Positions 14,616-23,331 of a DNA stretch of 46,176 nucleotides are shown here, in pieces. The stretch is from NCBI GenBank assembly GCA_002839805.1, contig PGYT01000048.1, forward strand, positions 1-46,176, given 5' to 3'. This DNA comes from Ignavibacteriae bacterium HGW-Ignavibacteriae-2. Its GTDB lineage: Bacteria; Bacteroidota; Ignavibacteria; Ignavibacteriales; Melioribacteraceae. A program made the position numbers and the translations under genes. Within the stretch, counting starts at the first letter, position 1; the number at the start of each line of letters is the position of its first letter. The notes below the pieces were generated by a model. That model saw nothing but the letters and a program-made list of their open reading frames with translations, was not told the origin of the DNA and made no database searches.

Positions 14616-17414
14616 TTACTTTATCAAAGTCATTTTTCTTGTTTGAAAATATTGATTCGTTTGAAATCTGTAGAAATATGTACCGCTCGAAAGATTGCTG
14701 CCGTCAAAAATAACTTCATAATAACCTGGCGATTTAACTTCGTTTACCAGCAAAGAGACTTGTTTACCCAGAATATCGTAAACAGCAAGTTTAACATGTC
14801 CGGTTTCTGATATTTGATATTTGACATTTGATTTAGGATTAAACGGATTAGGATAATTCTGAAATATCGCGTTTTCGTCTGGAATAAGCTGATCCTCTTC
14901 AACTGAAACAAGCGAGGTAAAGTTTAGCCAATTTAAATTAAATCCGCCCCTTAATACATTCACTCTAAAAGTTTGTTCACCCTCAAATAGTCCGATCAAC
15001 TGGTTAACAGTAGTCCATGTCTGCCATCCTCCTGTAACAGGCAAAGTTCTGGATCCCAAATTTCTCCCTCCGCTTGTCAAAGTAATCTGAGCTGGCTGTG
15101 ACTCACTTGCAATTCTTAATGCTAGAAAGTAATTGCCAGAAACTTCCGGATTTATTGTATATTCAAGCCAGTCACCATCATCAATATAGCCTACGTTTAT
15201 TCCGCCGCCATCGTCAGTTGTTGGCTCAACTTGTACACCAAACATATCGGAAAAATCTTCTGCTTGTATAAGACCGGGAACTGTTAAAGCCGCGGCTTTA
15301 ACTGAATTAAGAATATTTACAGGACCGAAAGGTTCAAGCTTGCCCCCATCGAACGATAATAAATTACCTGCAATAAAACTCAGAGACACTAAATCTCCCG
15401 GGGCAAAGTTTGTATTCAGTTCCAAAACAATAGTAGTGTTGTCACCGGTTTTTAATGAAAAATTAATTGTCGGAGAAATTGGAAGTTGATTTCGGGTTAA
15501 AATAAAATCTGTGTTTGCGGATACGGGATCAATCATAGGTTTGTTGAACGTAAGTTCTATTTGGTTTCCGCTATTCGTAATAATTGATGATAAAAATATT
15601 GGCTCAGAACCCGCGGGTGAGTCGGAAAGATCTGTAATTCCGTAACCGTATTCATATAATGGATCATAAGTTGCATCTCCATAATTAATTGGTATTTGAT
15701 CCATATTTTTAGCCCATGTATTTGAAAGCAAACCTGTAGGATTATAATCACCAAACAATATATCGGCGACACCATCCCCTTCAGTGCCGGGTAGCCACGC
15801 GGCAATAATAGCGTCTGAATAATGAAGTATCTGTTCAATTATCATCGGTCTGCCGGAAACAATTACAACAACAACAGGTTTACCGAGAGCTTTCATTTTT
15901 TTAACAAGATCAATATCCGTTTTTGATATACTAAGGTCACTCCTATCGCCCTGCCCTTCGGCATAAGGGGTTTCGCCAATCACGACAACGGAATAATCCG
16001 CATTCGTATCTGTAAAGTCACCTGTTTTGGAATAAACAATTTCAGTATTGTTGGCTGCGTTCTTCATTGCCTGAAAAATAGTAGTGCCCGAGGTTATATT
16101 TCCGCTGGAGCCCTGCCACGAAATAGTCCATCCACCGCATTGATAACCAATATCGTTGGCGTTGGAACCCGCGACTAAAATTCTTGCGCCGTTTTTTGGC
16201 AAAGGCAAAACTCCATCTTTCTTTTTAAGAAGCACAAGCGACTCCCGAACGCACTGTCTTGCTACATCTCTGTGATCTTGAGAACCTACTTGAGATATCA
16301 GCGACCTGTCAGCGAAAGGTTTTTCGAACAATCCCATTTTAAATTTTATTTTAAGTATTCGGCGTACGGCGTCATCAATTCTTTGATTAGTAATTTTTCC
16401 CTGTTGTACAAGGGCTTTAAGTGTATTTATAAAAGTGACATAATCGTAAGGGACCATCACCATGTCTATACCGGCATTGATAGAATTTTCTACATCGGAA
16501 GTATAATCACCGGGCAATTGATCGATTGCCTGCCAATCTGAAACTACAAAACCATCGAATTTAAGTTCCCCTTTTAAAACATCTGTTAATAAATATTTGT
16601 GCCCGTGTAATTTTTCGCCGTTCCAGCTGCTATAAGAGACCATAATGGAACCTACACCCTCTTTAATCGCTGCAATATATCCTGGGAGATGAATTGCCCT
16701 GAGAGCAGTTTCGTCTATAATTGAGTTACCCTGATCCTGACCACCATTTGTTGCTCCGTCTGCAATAAAATGTTTTGCGCATGCCAGTATATTTATTTTA
16801 CCAGATAGATTTTCACCCTGCAAACCATTTACAGCTGCTGAACCCAAAAGCTCAGCCAACTCAGCTGATTCACCAAAACTTTCGTATGTTCTTCCCCAGC
16901 GTTCGTCGCGCACTACGGCAATACATGGAGCAAAATTCCAGTCTATTCCTGTGGCGGCTACTTCGGCAGCGGTTATTTGCGAAGCTAATTTTATTAGTTC
17001 AGGATTACGTGTGCAGCCTAATCCAATATTGTGCGGAAAGATAACTGCATCCTTCAAGTTATTATTGCCGTGAACTGCATCGATTCCGTATATCAATGGA
17101 ATTTTAAGACGTGCTTCCAAAGTCTTTTTTTGATATTCATCATACATATCGGCCCAGCCCGTAGGAGTATTTGATGAGGGCGCCGATCCACCTCCGCTCA
17201 ATAAAGATCCAATAAAATAATTTTTTAAATCATCAAGGTTTTTTATAACTGATCTGTCGGCCTGCGTCATCTGACCGATTTTCTCATCTAATGTCATCCG
17301 CTGAAGCAAGTCTTCAACCCTCTGATCAACAGTTGCGTTGGAATCAAGATAAATCTGTGCAGATAAACTTTGTACAATAAATAAGAATACTAATAAAATT
17401 AATAAACGTTTCAT
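14616..17414 (-). CDS. GH3 glucan exohydrolase with CBM6 and T9SS domain
   Basis: This secreted 932-residue enzyme resembles ExoP and barley exo-beta-glucanase type GH3 proteins. It has a signal peptide (MKRLLILLVFLFIVQSLSAQ), an N-terminal barrel with YGIDAVHGNNN, CAKHFIADG and GFVVSDWQAI (nucleophile Asp293), and a second domain with GGWTISWQG and ERxDLS-like segments. An Ig-like region follows (about 610-695), then a CBM6 (VPGLIQAEDFSDMFGVQVEP to GGFNLNWLNF), and a T9SS domain (FQNYPNPFNPKSNVKY to KMTLIK). The sorting domain implies action at the cell surface, in contrast to the two other GH3 enzymes here. A weak AAGG lies before the ATG. It is 29 bases downstream of the CotH gene and probably co-transcribed. 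Confidence 0.92.
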   Translation of the reverse strand: MKRLLILLVFLFIVQSLSAQIYLDSNATVDQRVEDLLQRMTLDEKIGQMTQADRSVIKNLDDLKNYFIGSLLSGGGSAPSSNTPTGWADMYDEYQKKTLEARLKIPLIYGIDAVHGNNNLKDAVIFPHNIGLGCTRNPELIKLASQITAAEVAATGIDWNFAPCIAVVRDERWGRTYESFGESAELAELLGSAAVNGLQGENLSGKINILACAKHFIADGATNGGQDQGNSIIDETALRAIHLPGYIAAIKEGVGSIMVSYSSWNGEKLHGHKYLLTDVLKGELKFDGFVVSDWQAIDQLPGDYTSDVENSINAGIDMVMVPYDYVTFINTLKALVQQGKITNQRIDDAVRRILKIKFKMGLFEKPFADRSLISQVGSQDHRDVARQCVRESLVLLKKKDGVLPLPKNGARILVAGSNANDIGYQCGGWTISWQGSSGNITSGTTIFQAMKNAANNTEIVYSKTGDFTDTNADYSVVVIGETPYAEGQGDRSDLSISKTDIDLVKKMKALGKPVVVVIVSGRPMIIEQILHYSDAIIAAWLPGTEGDGVADILFGDYNPTGLLSNTWAKNMDQIPINYGDATYDPLYEYGYGITDLSDSPAGSEPIFLSSIITNSGNQIELTFNKPMIDPVSANTDFILTRNQLPISPTINFSLKTGDNTTIVLELNTNFAPGDLVSLSFIAGNLLSFDGGKLEPFGPVNILNSVKAAALTVPGLIQAEDFSDMFGVQVEPTTDDGGGINVGYIDDGDWLEYTINPEVSGNYFLALRIASESQPAQITLTSGGRNLGSRTLPVTGGWQTWTTVNQLIGLFEGEQTFRVNVLRGGFNLNWLNFTSLVSVEEDQLIPDENAIFQNYPNPFNPKSNVKYQISETGHVKLAVYDILGKQVSLLVNEVKSPGYYEVIFDGSNLSSGTYFYRFQTNQYFQTRKMTLIK

Positions 17415-17443
17415 TTGACTGCCTTAAATTTTAAATAAATTTT

Positions 17444-20221
17444 TCATCTTAATAATATCATTTTACGGGTTTGGTTAAATGAGCCTGCTCTCAAATTGTA
17501 AAAATATATTCCACTCGTCAAATTACGTCCGTCGAACTCAATAGTATAATTTCCTGAATTTTGATTTTCATTTACAAGTGTTGTTACAACACGGCCTAGA
17601 ATGTCGTAAATATCTAACTGAACTTTTACCAAATCATTCTGAAATCCGACATTATCGGTTGAGGAATTGGTATCGTTCCCTTCATTAAGAATCGAAGTTG
17701 AATTTAAAGAAGATGGAATAGTATATTCAATTATAGTAACCGGATTAAAAGGATTGGGATAGTTTTGTTTCAACCTAAATGTAGTTATTGCTTGATTTCC
17801 CAAAGTAATTTCAGTTATGAAAACATCATTAATTTTACCGGGTGTTCCCAAACCAATGGATGACTTCCAGCTTGAGGCACGAGAATTTTCCATATCAGCG
17901 TTTATCAACGATAAAGTTTTACCGGTTCCGTCACATTCTATTGGCCATGGATCTTCATCATCATAACTAACGGAATCGATAAGAGTGTTGTTATTATCAA
18001 ATAGTCTAACCTCGTCGCCGCTGTTATTTAATGCAAATGGTAAGTTTCCCAAAATATCGATGTCTTCTGTTAAATATTTCCTAAAGGCAGTCGAGTCGCG
18101 TGCAATTACAATGTACGCTTCGCCTTGTAAAATGAAACCTGGTGGAAAGCTGAACTTATGTGCATCATCGGAATCACGTATTATCCACCCATGCAAATCA
18201 ACTTCCTTTTTGGAATTATTATATAACTCAATCCAATCCTCTGTATCAAATTGCGGGGAGGAATTATAATTAATTTCATTAATTACTACATTTGGCAGGG
18301 AATTGTCTTTCTGAAATAGAGCAGTAAATTGAACATCTCCATTAGGCTCAAATGTTATTGACCGATCAATTGACTCTGATTCGCCCTGCCAACCAATAAA
18401 TTTATAACCGTATTTCGGAATGGCTGTAAGTGAAATTGTATTTCCGTAAAAATATTGTCCTTCCCAACTTGAGTCGTTTTCTATAATGGAATTAATTTTA
18501 ACTGATCCACCCGTGACATCGTTTATGTTTATTTTTACATCGACAAATCCGTTTATCTGAAACTGCAAGAGATAGTAAGCCTTCAGATACAACAATCTCT
18601 GACGCGCAAAATTTTTCATTATACCCAAATTGTTTGTCCATCCAGTCTTGCTAAATGTGTTCCAGCGCTGCCCGTGTCTTTGTATTTCCCCGGAGATTTG
18701 GGCGGATAAAGAATCTATAAGGCTTACAGCACTATCCGGCAAAAGTATTGTATTACACAGATCTGCGAATTTATTTAGGAATAGGTTTTTAAATTGATTG
18801 TTTTTTAAAAGACTGCGCAGTAAAAAAGTTGACCAGGGCGGATTAGGCCAGCCAGGTCCATTCCCAGCAAGCGCAAAACTGAGTGTGTTAAATTTATATG
18901 CCATAGGATCATATATCCCATAACCAAAATCCGTATCGAATATAAGCCATCTCCACTTACCTTCATTAGATTGCGGCCGCCAGAATTTTATATTATTGCC
19001 GGGCCAATCTTTGTTATCGTAATATATCTGAGCAGTCATATAAGCGATAAAATTGTTTATATCCATCTTTCCAGTTACTACTTGGTAATTTGCATCAACC
19101 GACATATCATATTTATTTATGAAAGAAATCATTTCTTTGTAGTGTGTATTATTGCCTTCTATAATAACACCGTCCAATTCAAGTATATCTAATTTATCGG
19201 GATCAGCGTTATTATGAGCCGCAATAAAGTCTTCATTAATTTTTTCTCGTAAATTTTGAATTCCCCAGTATTCTCCATTAATAAAAAGTATTGCCGGACG
19301 GTAGGCCTGCAAATCCAAATCCTGATTACCAACAAGTGTCTGCATAAAACCATCCCGAATCATAGTATAACCCCAGTCGTTGCCCGAATTACGAAGCAAA
19401 AACGAAGTATATTCTTTAAAAGGACGAGAAGGGAAAATCGTATGTTGGAATGATGAAGCTCCATATTTTTTTCGCGCATATACGGCTAGTGATTTTTGGG
19501 AATGCCCGCGCGACCAGCCACCGAATATTTTTATTCCGGCATTTGATTCAAATGACAGGGATTTATCCGATTCGAAAAACTGAATAAATACTTCCTTTTC
19601 CCAATCCTGCCAAAAGTTCGCATTAAAATAGGGGAACGCGCTTTCAGCGTTTGGTCCTTTCACATATATGCCCTCTTTATTATCCCAAAGGTTTATTCTA
19701 TCCGTCACTATTGAAACGACAGGCAAATTATGAACCTCATTTATAAAATAAGTGGCGGAAGAAACTTGACTCGGGAGAAACCCTTCTCTGATTGCTATTG
19801 CACGTATAACTGTTGTTTTAGAAATTACAAAAGGACCATCGTACTTAGTTGAATTTGAGGTTGGTGTATCGCCGTTAAGTGTGAAATAAATTTTTACTAA
19901 TGGATCTACGTTATTTAGAGCTATCGCAACTTGATTATTGTAAAATCCGGATGGATTAATAAAATTAACAGAACTAATTACATTAGCATATCCATTGGTT
20001 TCATTTGATGACCCAGGTGTAGATTCCTTAAAATAAACTAAGGTATCTGACCCATCAGGTTTTCGCCCGTAAGAGATATCGGGCATAAGTGGAGGAACAA
20101 CAAGTGAATCTATATGGCTCCCGTTGGGATTCATTAAATAAATAACATCGCCCGAAGAAGAAAGCGAAAAATTTGCGTTTAAAGGATTCACTGTAATTGT
20201 GAACTTGAACCGCCAGTACAT
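17444..20221 (-). CDS. CotH/lamin-tail secreted protein, 3' part of a frameshifted gene
   Basis: The frame completes a lamin-tail domain (NANFSLSSSGDVIYLMNP to STPGSSNE). It continues with a chitobiase C-terminal-like domain (YFTLNGDTPTSNSTKYDG), a full CotH kinase-like domain (HNLPVVSIVTDRINLW, LLRNSGNDWGYTMIRD, RWLIFDTDFGYG), an InlB-like repeat (YKFIGWQGES), a second lamin-tail domain (VVINEINYNSSPQF) and a T9SS domain (KQNYPNPFNPVTIIEY to RKMILLR). Its first residues, up to about base 20194, are out of frame with real homology, so the ATG at 20221 is not a true start. It should be read with the fragment at 20055-20951 as one gene with a one-base shift near 20185-20198. CotH proteins in spore formers are protein kinases. 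A role in a glucan locus is unknown. Confidence 0.75.
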   Translation of the reverse strand: MYWRFKFTITVNPLNANFSLSSSGDVIYLMNPNGSHIDSLVVPPLMPDISYGRKPDGSDTLVYFKESTPGSSNETNGYANVISSVNFINPSGFYNNQVAIALNNVDPLVKIYFTLNGDTPTSNSTKYDGPFVISKTTVIRAIAIREGFLPSQVSSATYFINEVHNLPVVSIVTDRINLWDNKEGIYVKGPNAESAFPYFNANFWQDWEKEVFIQFFESDKSLSFESNAGIKIFGGWSRGHSQKSLAVYARKKYGASSFQHTIFPSRPFKEYTSFLLRNSGNDWGYTMIRDGFMQTLVGNQDLDLQAYRPAILFINGEYWGIQNLREKINEDFIAAHNNADPDKLDILELDGVIIEGNNTHYKEMISFINKYDMSVDANYQVVTGKMDINNFIAYMTAQIYYDNKDWPGNNIKFWRPQSNEGKWRWLIFDTDFGYGIYDPMAYKFNTLSFALAGNGPGWPNPPWSTFLLRSLLKNNQFKNLFLNKFADLCNTILLPDSAVSLIDSLSAQISGEIQRHGQRWNTFSKTGWTNNLGIMKNFARQRLLYLKAYYLLQFQINGFVDVKININDVTGGSVKINSIIENDSSWEGQYFYGNTISLTAIPKYGYKFIGWQGESESIDRSITFEPNGDVQFTALFQKDNSLPNVVINEINYNSSPQFDTEDWIELYNNSKKEVDLHGWIIRDSDDAHKFSFPPGFILQGEAYIVIARDSTAFRKYLTEDIDILGNLPFALNNSGDEVRLFDNNNTLIDSVSYDDEDPWPIECDGTGKTLSLINADMENSRASSWKSSIGLGTPGKINDVFITEITLGNQAITTFRLKQNYPNPFNPVTIIEYTIPSSLNSTSILNEGNDTNSSTDNVGFQNDLVKVQLDIYDILGRVVTTLVNENQNSGNYTIEFDGRNLTSGIYFYNLRAGSFNQTRKMILLR

Positions 20222-20951
20222 TCATACCGTTATGCACTATCGCATGAATATTATCTATATAAAATGCTTCCGGTTTTCCTCCTTGATAAATAAGAGCCTC
20301 GTGTTGATTTGTAGCAAAATAATTATAGGGAATATCTTGTCCGGGGTTTCCTAAATTAACACGGGCTATTTCTATACCATTTATATACGCGGCAAATCCA
20401 TCGTCGTAATCCATATGAAAAACAGCTTGAACAATTTGTTCAATATCTTCGATAAAAAATTTTTTTCTCGCAAAAATAGAATTTGAATTCACTACTACAG
20501 TACGGTCATCATTGTCTCCCACTCCAATTCCTGTTGGTCCCTCGTGCCAACCGGCTTCATTAAAGTTTTCGTCTTTCCACTCTGCTGGAATTCCGGAGTT
20601 GCCTATTGAATATTTCCAAGTATCACCCCAATTAATTACAGTTTCCCAGTATCTGGGAAATAAATCCGAATCAGAAGATGACGCGTTAACAAGCATGAAT
20701 GATTTAGCTTTAATGACGACTTCAGGAAAAAGCCACGGTTCACCATTTTTCAAATTGTCTGTAAGTAAAAAACCATTTAGTTGAATTTCAGAAGTGTCGG
20801 CATTATAAAATTCTATCCAATCCGGAGTGCTGCCTTCGTTATCCGCAAGCGCAGAAACGTTTTTCGACATCACTTCATTAATGAATAGTTTTTGTCCACT
20901 CAGCTGGTTAAAAATCAGGAACAGTAATAACAATAGAAGGTTATATTTCAT
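20055..20951 (-). CDS. CotH/lamin-tail secreted protein, 5' part of a frameshifted gene
   Basis: The fragment starts with a signal peptide (MKYNLLLLLLFLIFNQLSGQ) and the first half of a lamin-tail domain (KLFINEVMSKNVSALADN, DWIEFYN, GFLLTDN). It then enters a galactose-binding-like jelly roll (WKYSIGNSGIPAEWKDENF to HNGMNVLAVQVHNYS). From about residue 254 the translation becomes meaningless and stops at 20055. The second half of the same lamin-tail domain is found in the overlapping frame of the 17444-20221 reading frame. The intact product would be about 1,160 residues. The break could be a sequencing or assembly error, a real inactivating mutation or, less likely, recoding. A stem-loop lies just before the ATG and no clear ribosome site is seen. 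Confidence 0.72.
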   Translation of the reverse strand: MKYNLLLLLLFLIFNQLSGQKLFINEVMSKNVSALADNEGSTPDWIEFYNADTSEIQLNGFLLTDNLKNGEPWLFPEVVIKAKSFMLVNASSSDSDLFPRYWETVINWGDTWKYSIGNSGIPAEWKDENFNEAGWHEGPTGIGVGDNDDRTVVVNSNSIFARKKFFIEDIEQIVQAVFHMDYDDGFAAYINGIEIARVNLGNPGQDIPYNYFATNQHEALIYQGGKPEAFYIDNIHAIVHNGMNVLAVQVHNYSESFKRKFFAFFFGRCYLFNESQREPYRFTCCSSTYARYLLRAKT

Positions 20952-20964
20952 CGCATTAAACGGC

Positions 20965-20987
20965 GAAGGGCGAAAGACTCGCCCTTC
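20965..20987 (-). terminator. Stem-loop between GH16 lipoprotein and CotH genes
   Basis: A nine-base perfect stem (GAAGGGCGA/TCGCCCTTC) with a five-base loop lies 27 bases after the GH16 stop and 14 bases before the CotH ATG. No T-tract follows on the minus strand, so termination would be weak. It could be a processing or translation-control hairpin instead. The T-rich run beside it is on the plus strand, where no gene is present. Confidence 0.4.
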
Positions 20988-21013
20988 AGTTGTTTTATTA
21001 TTTTTATTTTTAT

Positions 21014-21865
21014 TTATTCTTTTTCATAAACCCTTACATAATCCACTATCATTTCCTGCGGCCATTTTGTAGTCATATCAGGATTGCCCGGCCAATTTCC
21101 ACCGACTGCAAGATTAAGAATTATAAAATAATGCTGGTGGAATTCCGACATACTTGCGGGTGTTATTGACATTGAGTAGAAAGGTTCATTATCAAAAAAC
21201 CATTCTATTTTGTTAGCGTCCCATTGAATAGCGTAAACATGAAAATCATCGGCCAATATTCCGGAACTAATTTTTTTATTACCACCTTGATATTTGTGTC
21301 CGTTATCATCCCAATGAAGAGTGCCATGCGTAACATTATCTCTGCCGTCACCGCCGCCTATCATTTCCATTATATCAATTTCACCGCATTTTGGCCAACC
21401 GACTTCCGATATATTCAAACCCAGCATCCAAAAGGCAGGCCATATCCCCTGCCCGTAGGGTAGTTTTAATTTTGCTTCAATCCTTCCATACATAAACGAT
21501 TTTGTTTCCTGCGTGGTCATTCTTGCGGAAGTATAATAACGTTTTCCATCGGAGCCCGTAAATTCTTCCTGCAAAGCCACAATATGAAGCGCGCCGTCTT
21601 TTACAAAGGAGTTTTCTTCTCTATCCGTGTAATACTGCAGTTCATTATTACCGCCGCCGTTTCCATTAACTTCATAGATCCATTTTAAGGGATCAACTTT
21701 AGAACCATCAAATTCATCCTGCCAAAGCAATGTGTATCCTTCCAAATCATAATCCGGAGCAATATCATTGTTCGCAGCAGGATTATCGTCTTTTGAGCAC
21801 CCGTAATTTATAGCGGATGATAACAGCAGAGAAAAAACCAGAATCAATATTTTTTTTACAATCAT
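21014..21865 (-). CDS. GH16 beta-1,3-glucanase lipoprotein (laminarinase-like)
   Basis: This single-domain GH16 enzyme of 283 residues has a lipoprotein signal (KKILILVFSLLLSSAINYGC, lipidated Cys23). The catalytic domain has WIYEVNGNGGGNNELQYYTD, WPAFWMLGLNISEVGWPKCG and the box GEIDIME with catalytic Glu162 and Glu167. It lacks binding modules and a sorting domain, unlike its paralogue at 10068-11927, which shares long blocks of identical catalytic sequence. A surface or periplasmic lipid anchor would keep endo-glucanase activity on the cell. It lies 114 bases after the MFS gene, with a palindrome in that gap, so it might have its own control. Confidence 0.93.
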   Translation of the reverse strand: MIVKKILILVFSLLLSSAINYGCSKDDNPAANNDIAPDYDLEGYTLLWQDEFDGSKVDPLKWIYEVNGNGGGNNELQYYTDREENSFVKDGALHIVALQEEFTGSDGKRYYTSARMTTQETKSFMYGRIEAKLKLPYGQGIWPAFWMLGLNISEVGWPKCGEIDIMEMIGGGDGRDNVTHGTLHWDDNGHKYQGGNKKISSGILADDFHVYAIQWDANKIEWFFDNEPFYSMSITPASMSEFHQHYFIILNLAVGGNWPGNPDMTTKWPQEMIVDYVRVYEKE

Positions 21866-21895
21866 TTATATCACCGAAAAATTGTGTTTAAAAAC

Positions 21896-21911
21896 ATGAT
21901 GTCTACATCAT
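21896..21911. promoter_or_regulatory. Perfect inverted repeat upstream of GH16 lipoprotein gene
   Basis: ATGATGT-CT-ACATCAT has seven-base perfect arms with a two-base spacer, 31 bases before the GH16 start codon. The 114-base gap around it is the largest but one within the enzyme block and is otherwise AT-rich without a recognisable promoter. It could be an operator or an mRNA hairpin. Confidence 0.35.
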
Positions 21912-21979
21912 CATAAAGTCAAAATAAAAAACACTAGATTCGTTGCAACAATAACTATTAAATTAATTAAATTTTCATT

Positions 21980-23296
21980 TTACGCTTTTACAAAAGTTGG
22001 CAATGATCCTTTAACTCCGTAATGTACTATATAAAAATAACATATAACCGGAAGGATAAATGCATGATGAATTCCGATATTGTCTGCAATTACACCTTGA
22101 AGAACAGGAACAATTGCTCCGCCTACAATCGCCATACACAATATTCCAGAACCCTGACTAGTATGTTTACCAAGACCTTTGAGGGCTAGAGTAAAAATTG
22201 TTGGGAACATAATGGAGTTAAAAAGTCCGACAGAAAGAATCGCCCACATAGCAATTTGTCCATCTGTTAACATTGTAACCAATACAAGAACAGCAGCAGC
22301 AAGAGCGTTAAGGGAAAGAACTTTACCAGGATCAATTCTACGCAATACAGCCGAGCCAATAAATCTGCCGACCATAGCCCCTCCCCAATAAAAAGAGACA
22401 TATTGACCTGCCTGACTTTCGGGCAGACCAGCAATATTACTTTCTCCCAAAAAATTCACTAAAAAACTACCAATAGAGACTTCCGCTCCAACATAAACAA
22501 ATATTCCTATAGCTCCTAAAACCAGGTGTTTAAATCCCCACGCGCTGGAATGTTCGTTTTCATAACTATCTGTTGCGGTATCTTCTGTTGATCCGGTTTC
22601 GTTATTTATTCGAGGGAGTTTAAACATAGCGAATAATGCAGCTAAGATGAACAATGCGGCCGCCAAACCTAGATAAGGGACTTGAACCGCTGCCGCTTCC
22701 GCAGCTATATAAGCATTTAACTGCTCCGGCACCATTGCCGCCATCTCTTCAGTGCTTTTTACGGCTACCGATAAAATTATTAATGCGCCGAAATACGGTG
22801 CGATAGTAGTTCCTAAAGAATTAAAAGCCTGTGTAAGATTCAATCGACTTGAAGCAGTTTTGGGTTTACCTAAAATCGCCACATAAGGGTTTGCGGCAAC
22901 CTGAAGCAGTGTAATACCCGAAGCGAGTATAAAGAACGCCAGTAAAAACAGAGGATAATATCTTACCGCGGCTGCGGGATAAAATAGAAGCGTACCTATT
23001 CCCGCAGTTATTAAACCAACAATAATTCCTGCTTTATAACCTATCTTCTTTATAATCCAACCTGAAGGCAGTGACATAATAAAATATGCTGCAAAGAACA
23101 CAAATTGTATCAGCATTGCTTCGGTATAATTAAGTGTAAACACCGCTTTCAAATGCGGAATAAGAATATCATTAAGACATGTTAGGAATCCCCACATAAA
23201 AAAGAGTGATGTGAGAACAACAAGCGCAAAATTATAATTTTTGTCGTTTTCTGATTGCCCTATATTCACGGTTCCTGAAACAGGTGAAATTGCCAT
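21980..23296 (-). CDS. MFS sugar transporter, FucP (fucose/glucose-galactose) family
   Basis: This inner-membrane proton symporter of 438 residues has about 12 membrane helices. The family pattern is clear: [20 protein letters not shown] in helix 1, [24 protein letters not shown] for helix 2 and loop 2-3, and the [30 protein letters not shown] segment typical of FucP/GluP relatives. A central loop carries a hydrophilic [18 protein letters not shown] stretch. Its place between two GH3/GH16 genes suggests uptake of the released monosaccharide, probably glucose, from the periplasm. FucP members also take fucose, galactose or N-acetylglucosamine, so the substrate is inferred. GAGGAG lies six bases before the ATG. 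Confidence 0.9.
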   Translation of the reverse strand: MAISPVSGTVNIGQSENDKNYNFALVVLTSLFFMWGFLTCLNDILIPHLKAVFTLNYTEAMLIQFVFFAAYFIMSLPSGWIIKKIGYKAGIIVGLITAGIGTLLFYPAAAVRYYPLFLLAFFILASGITLLQVAANPYVAILGKPKTASSRLNLTQAFNSLGTTIAPYFGALIILSVAVKSTEEMAAMVPEQLNAYIAAEAAAVQVPYLGLAAALFILAALFAMFKLPRINNETGSTEDTATDSYENEHSSAWGFKHLVLGAIGIFVYVGAEVSIGSFLVNFLGESNIAGLPESQAGQYVSFYWGGAMVGRFIGSAVLRRIDPGKVLSLNALAAAVLVLVTMLTDGQIAMWAILSVGLFNSIMFPTIFTLALKGLGKHTSQGSGILCMAIVGGAIVPVLQGVIADNIGIHHAFILPVICYFYIVHYGVKGSLPTFVKA

Positions 23297-23331
23297 AAAT
23301 ATCTCCTCATTAAAGTAGACTTTGTAAAATA

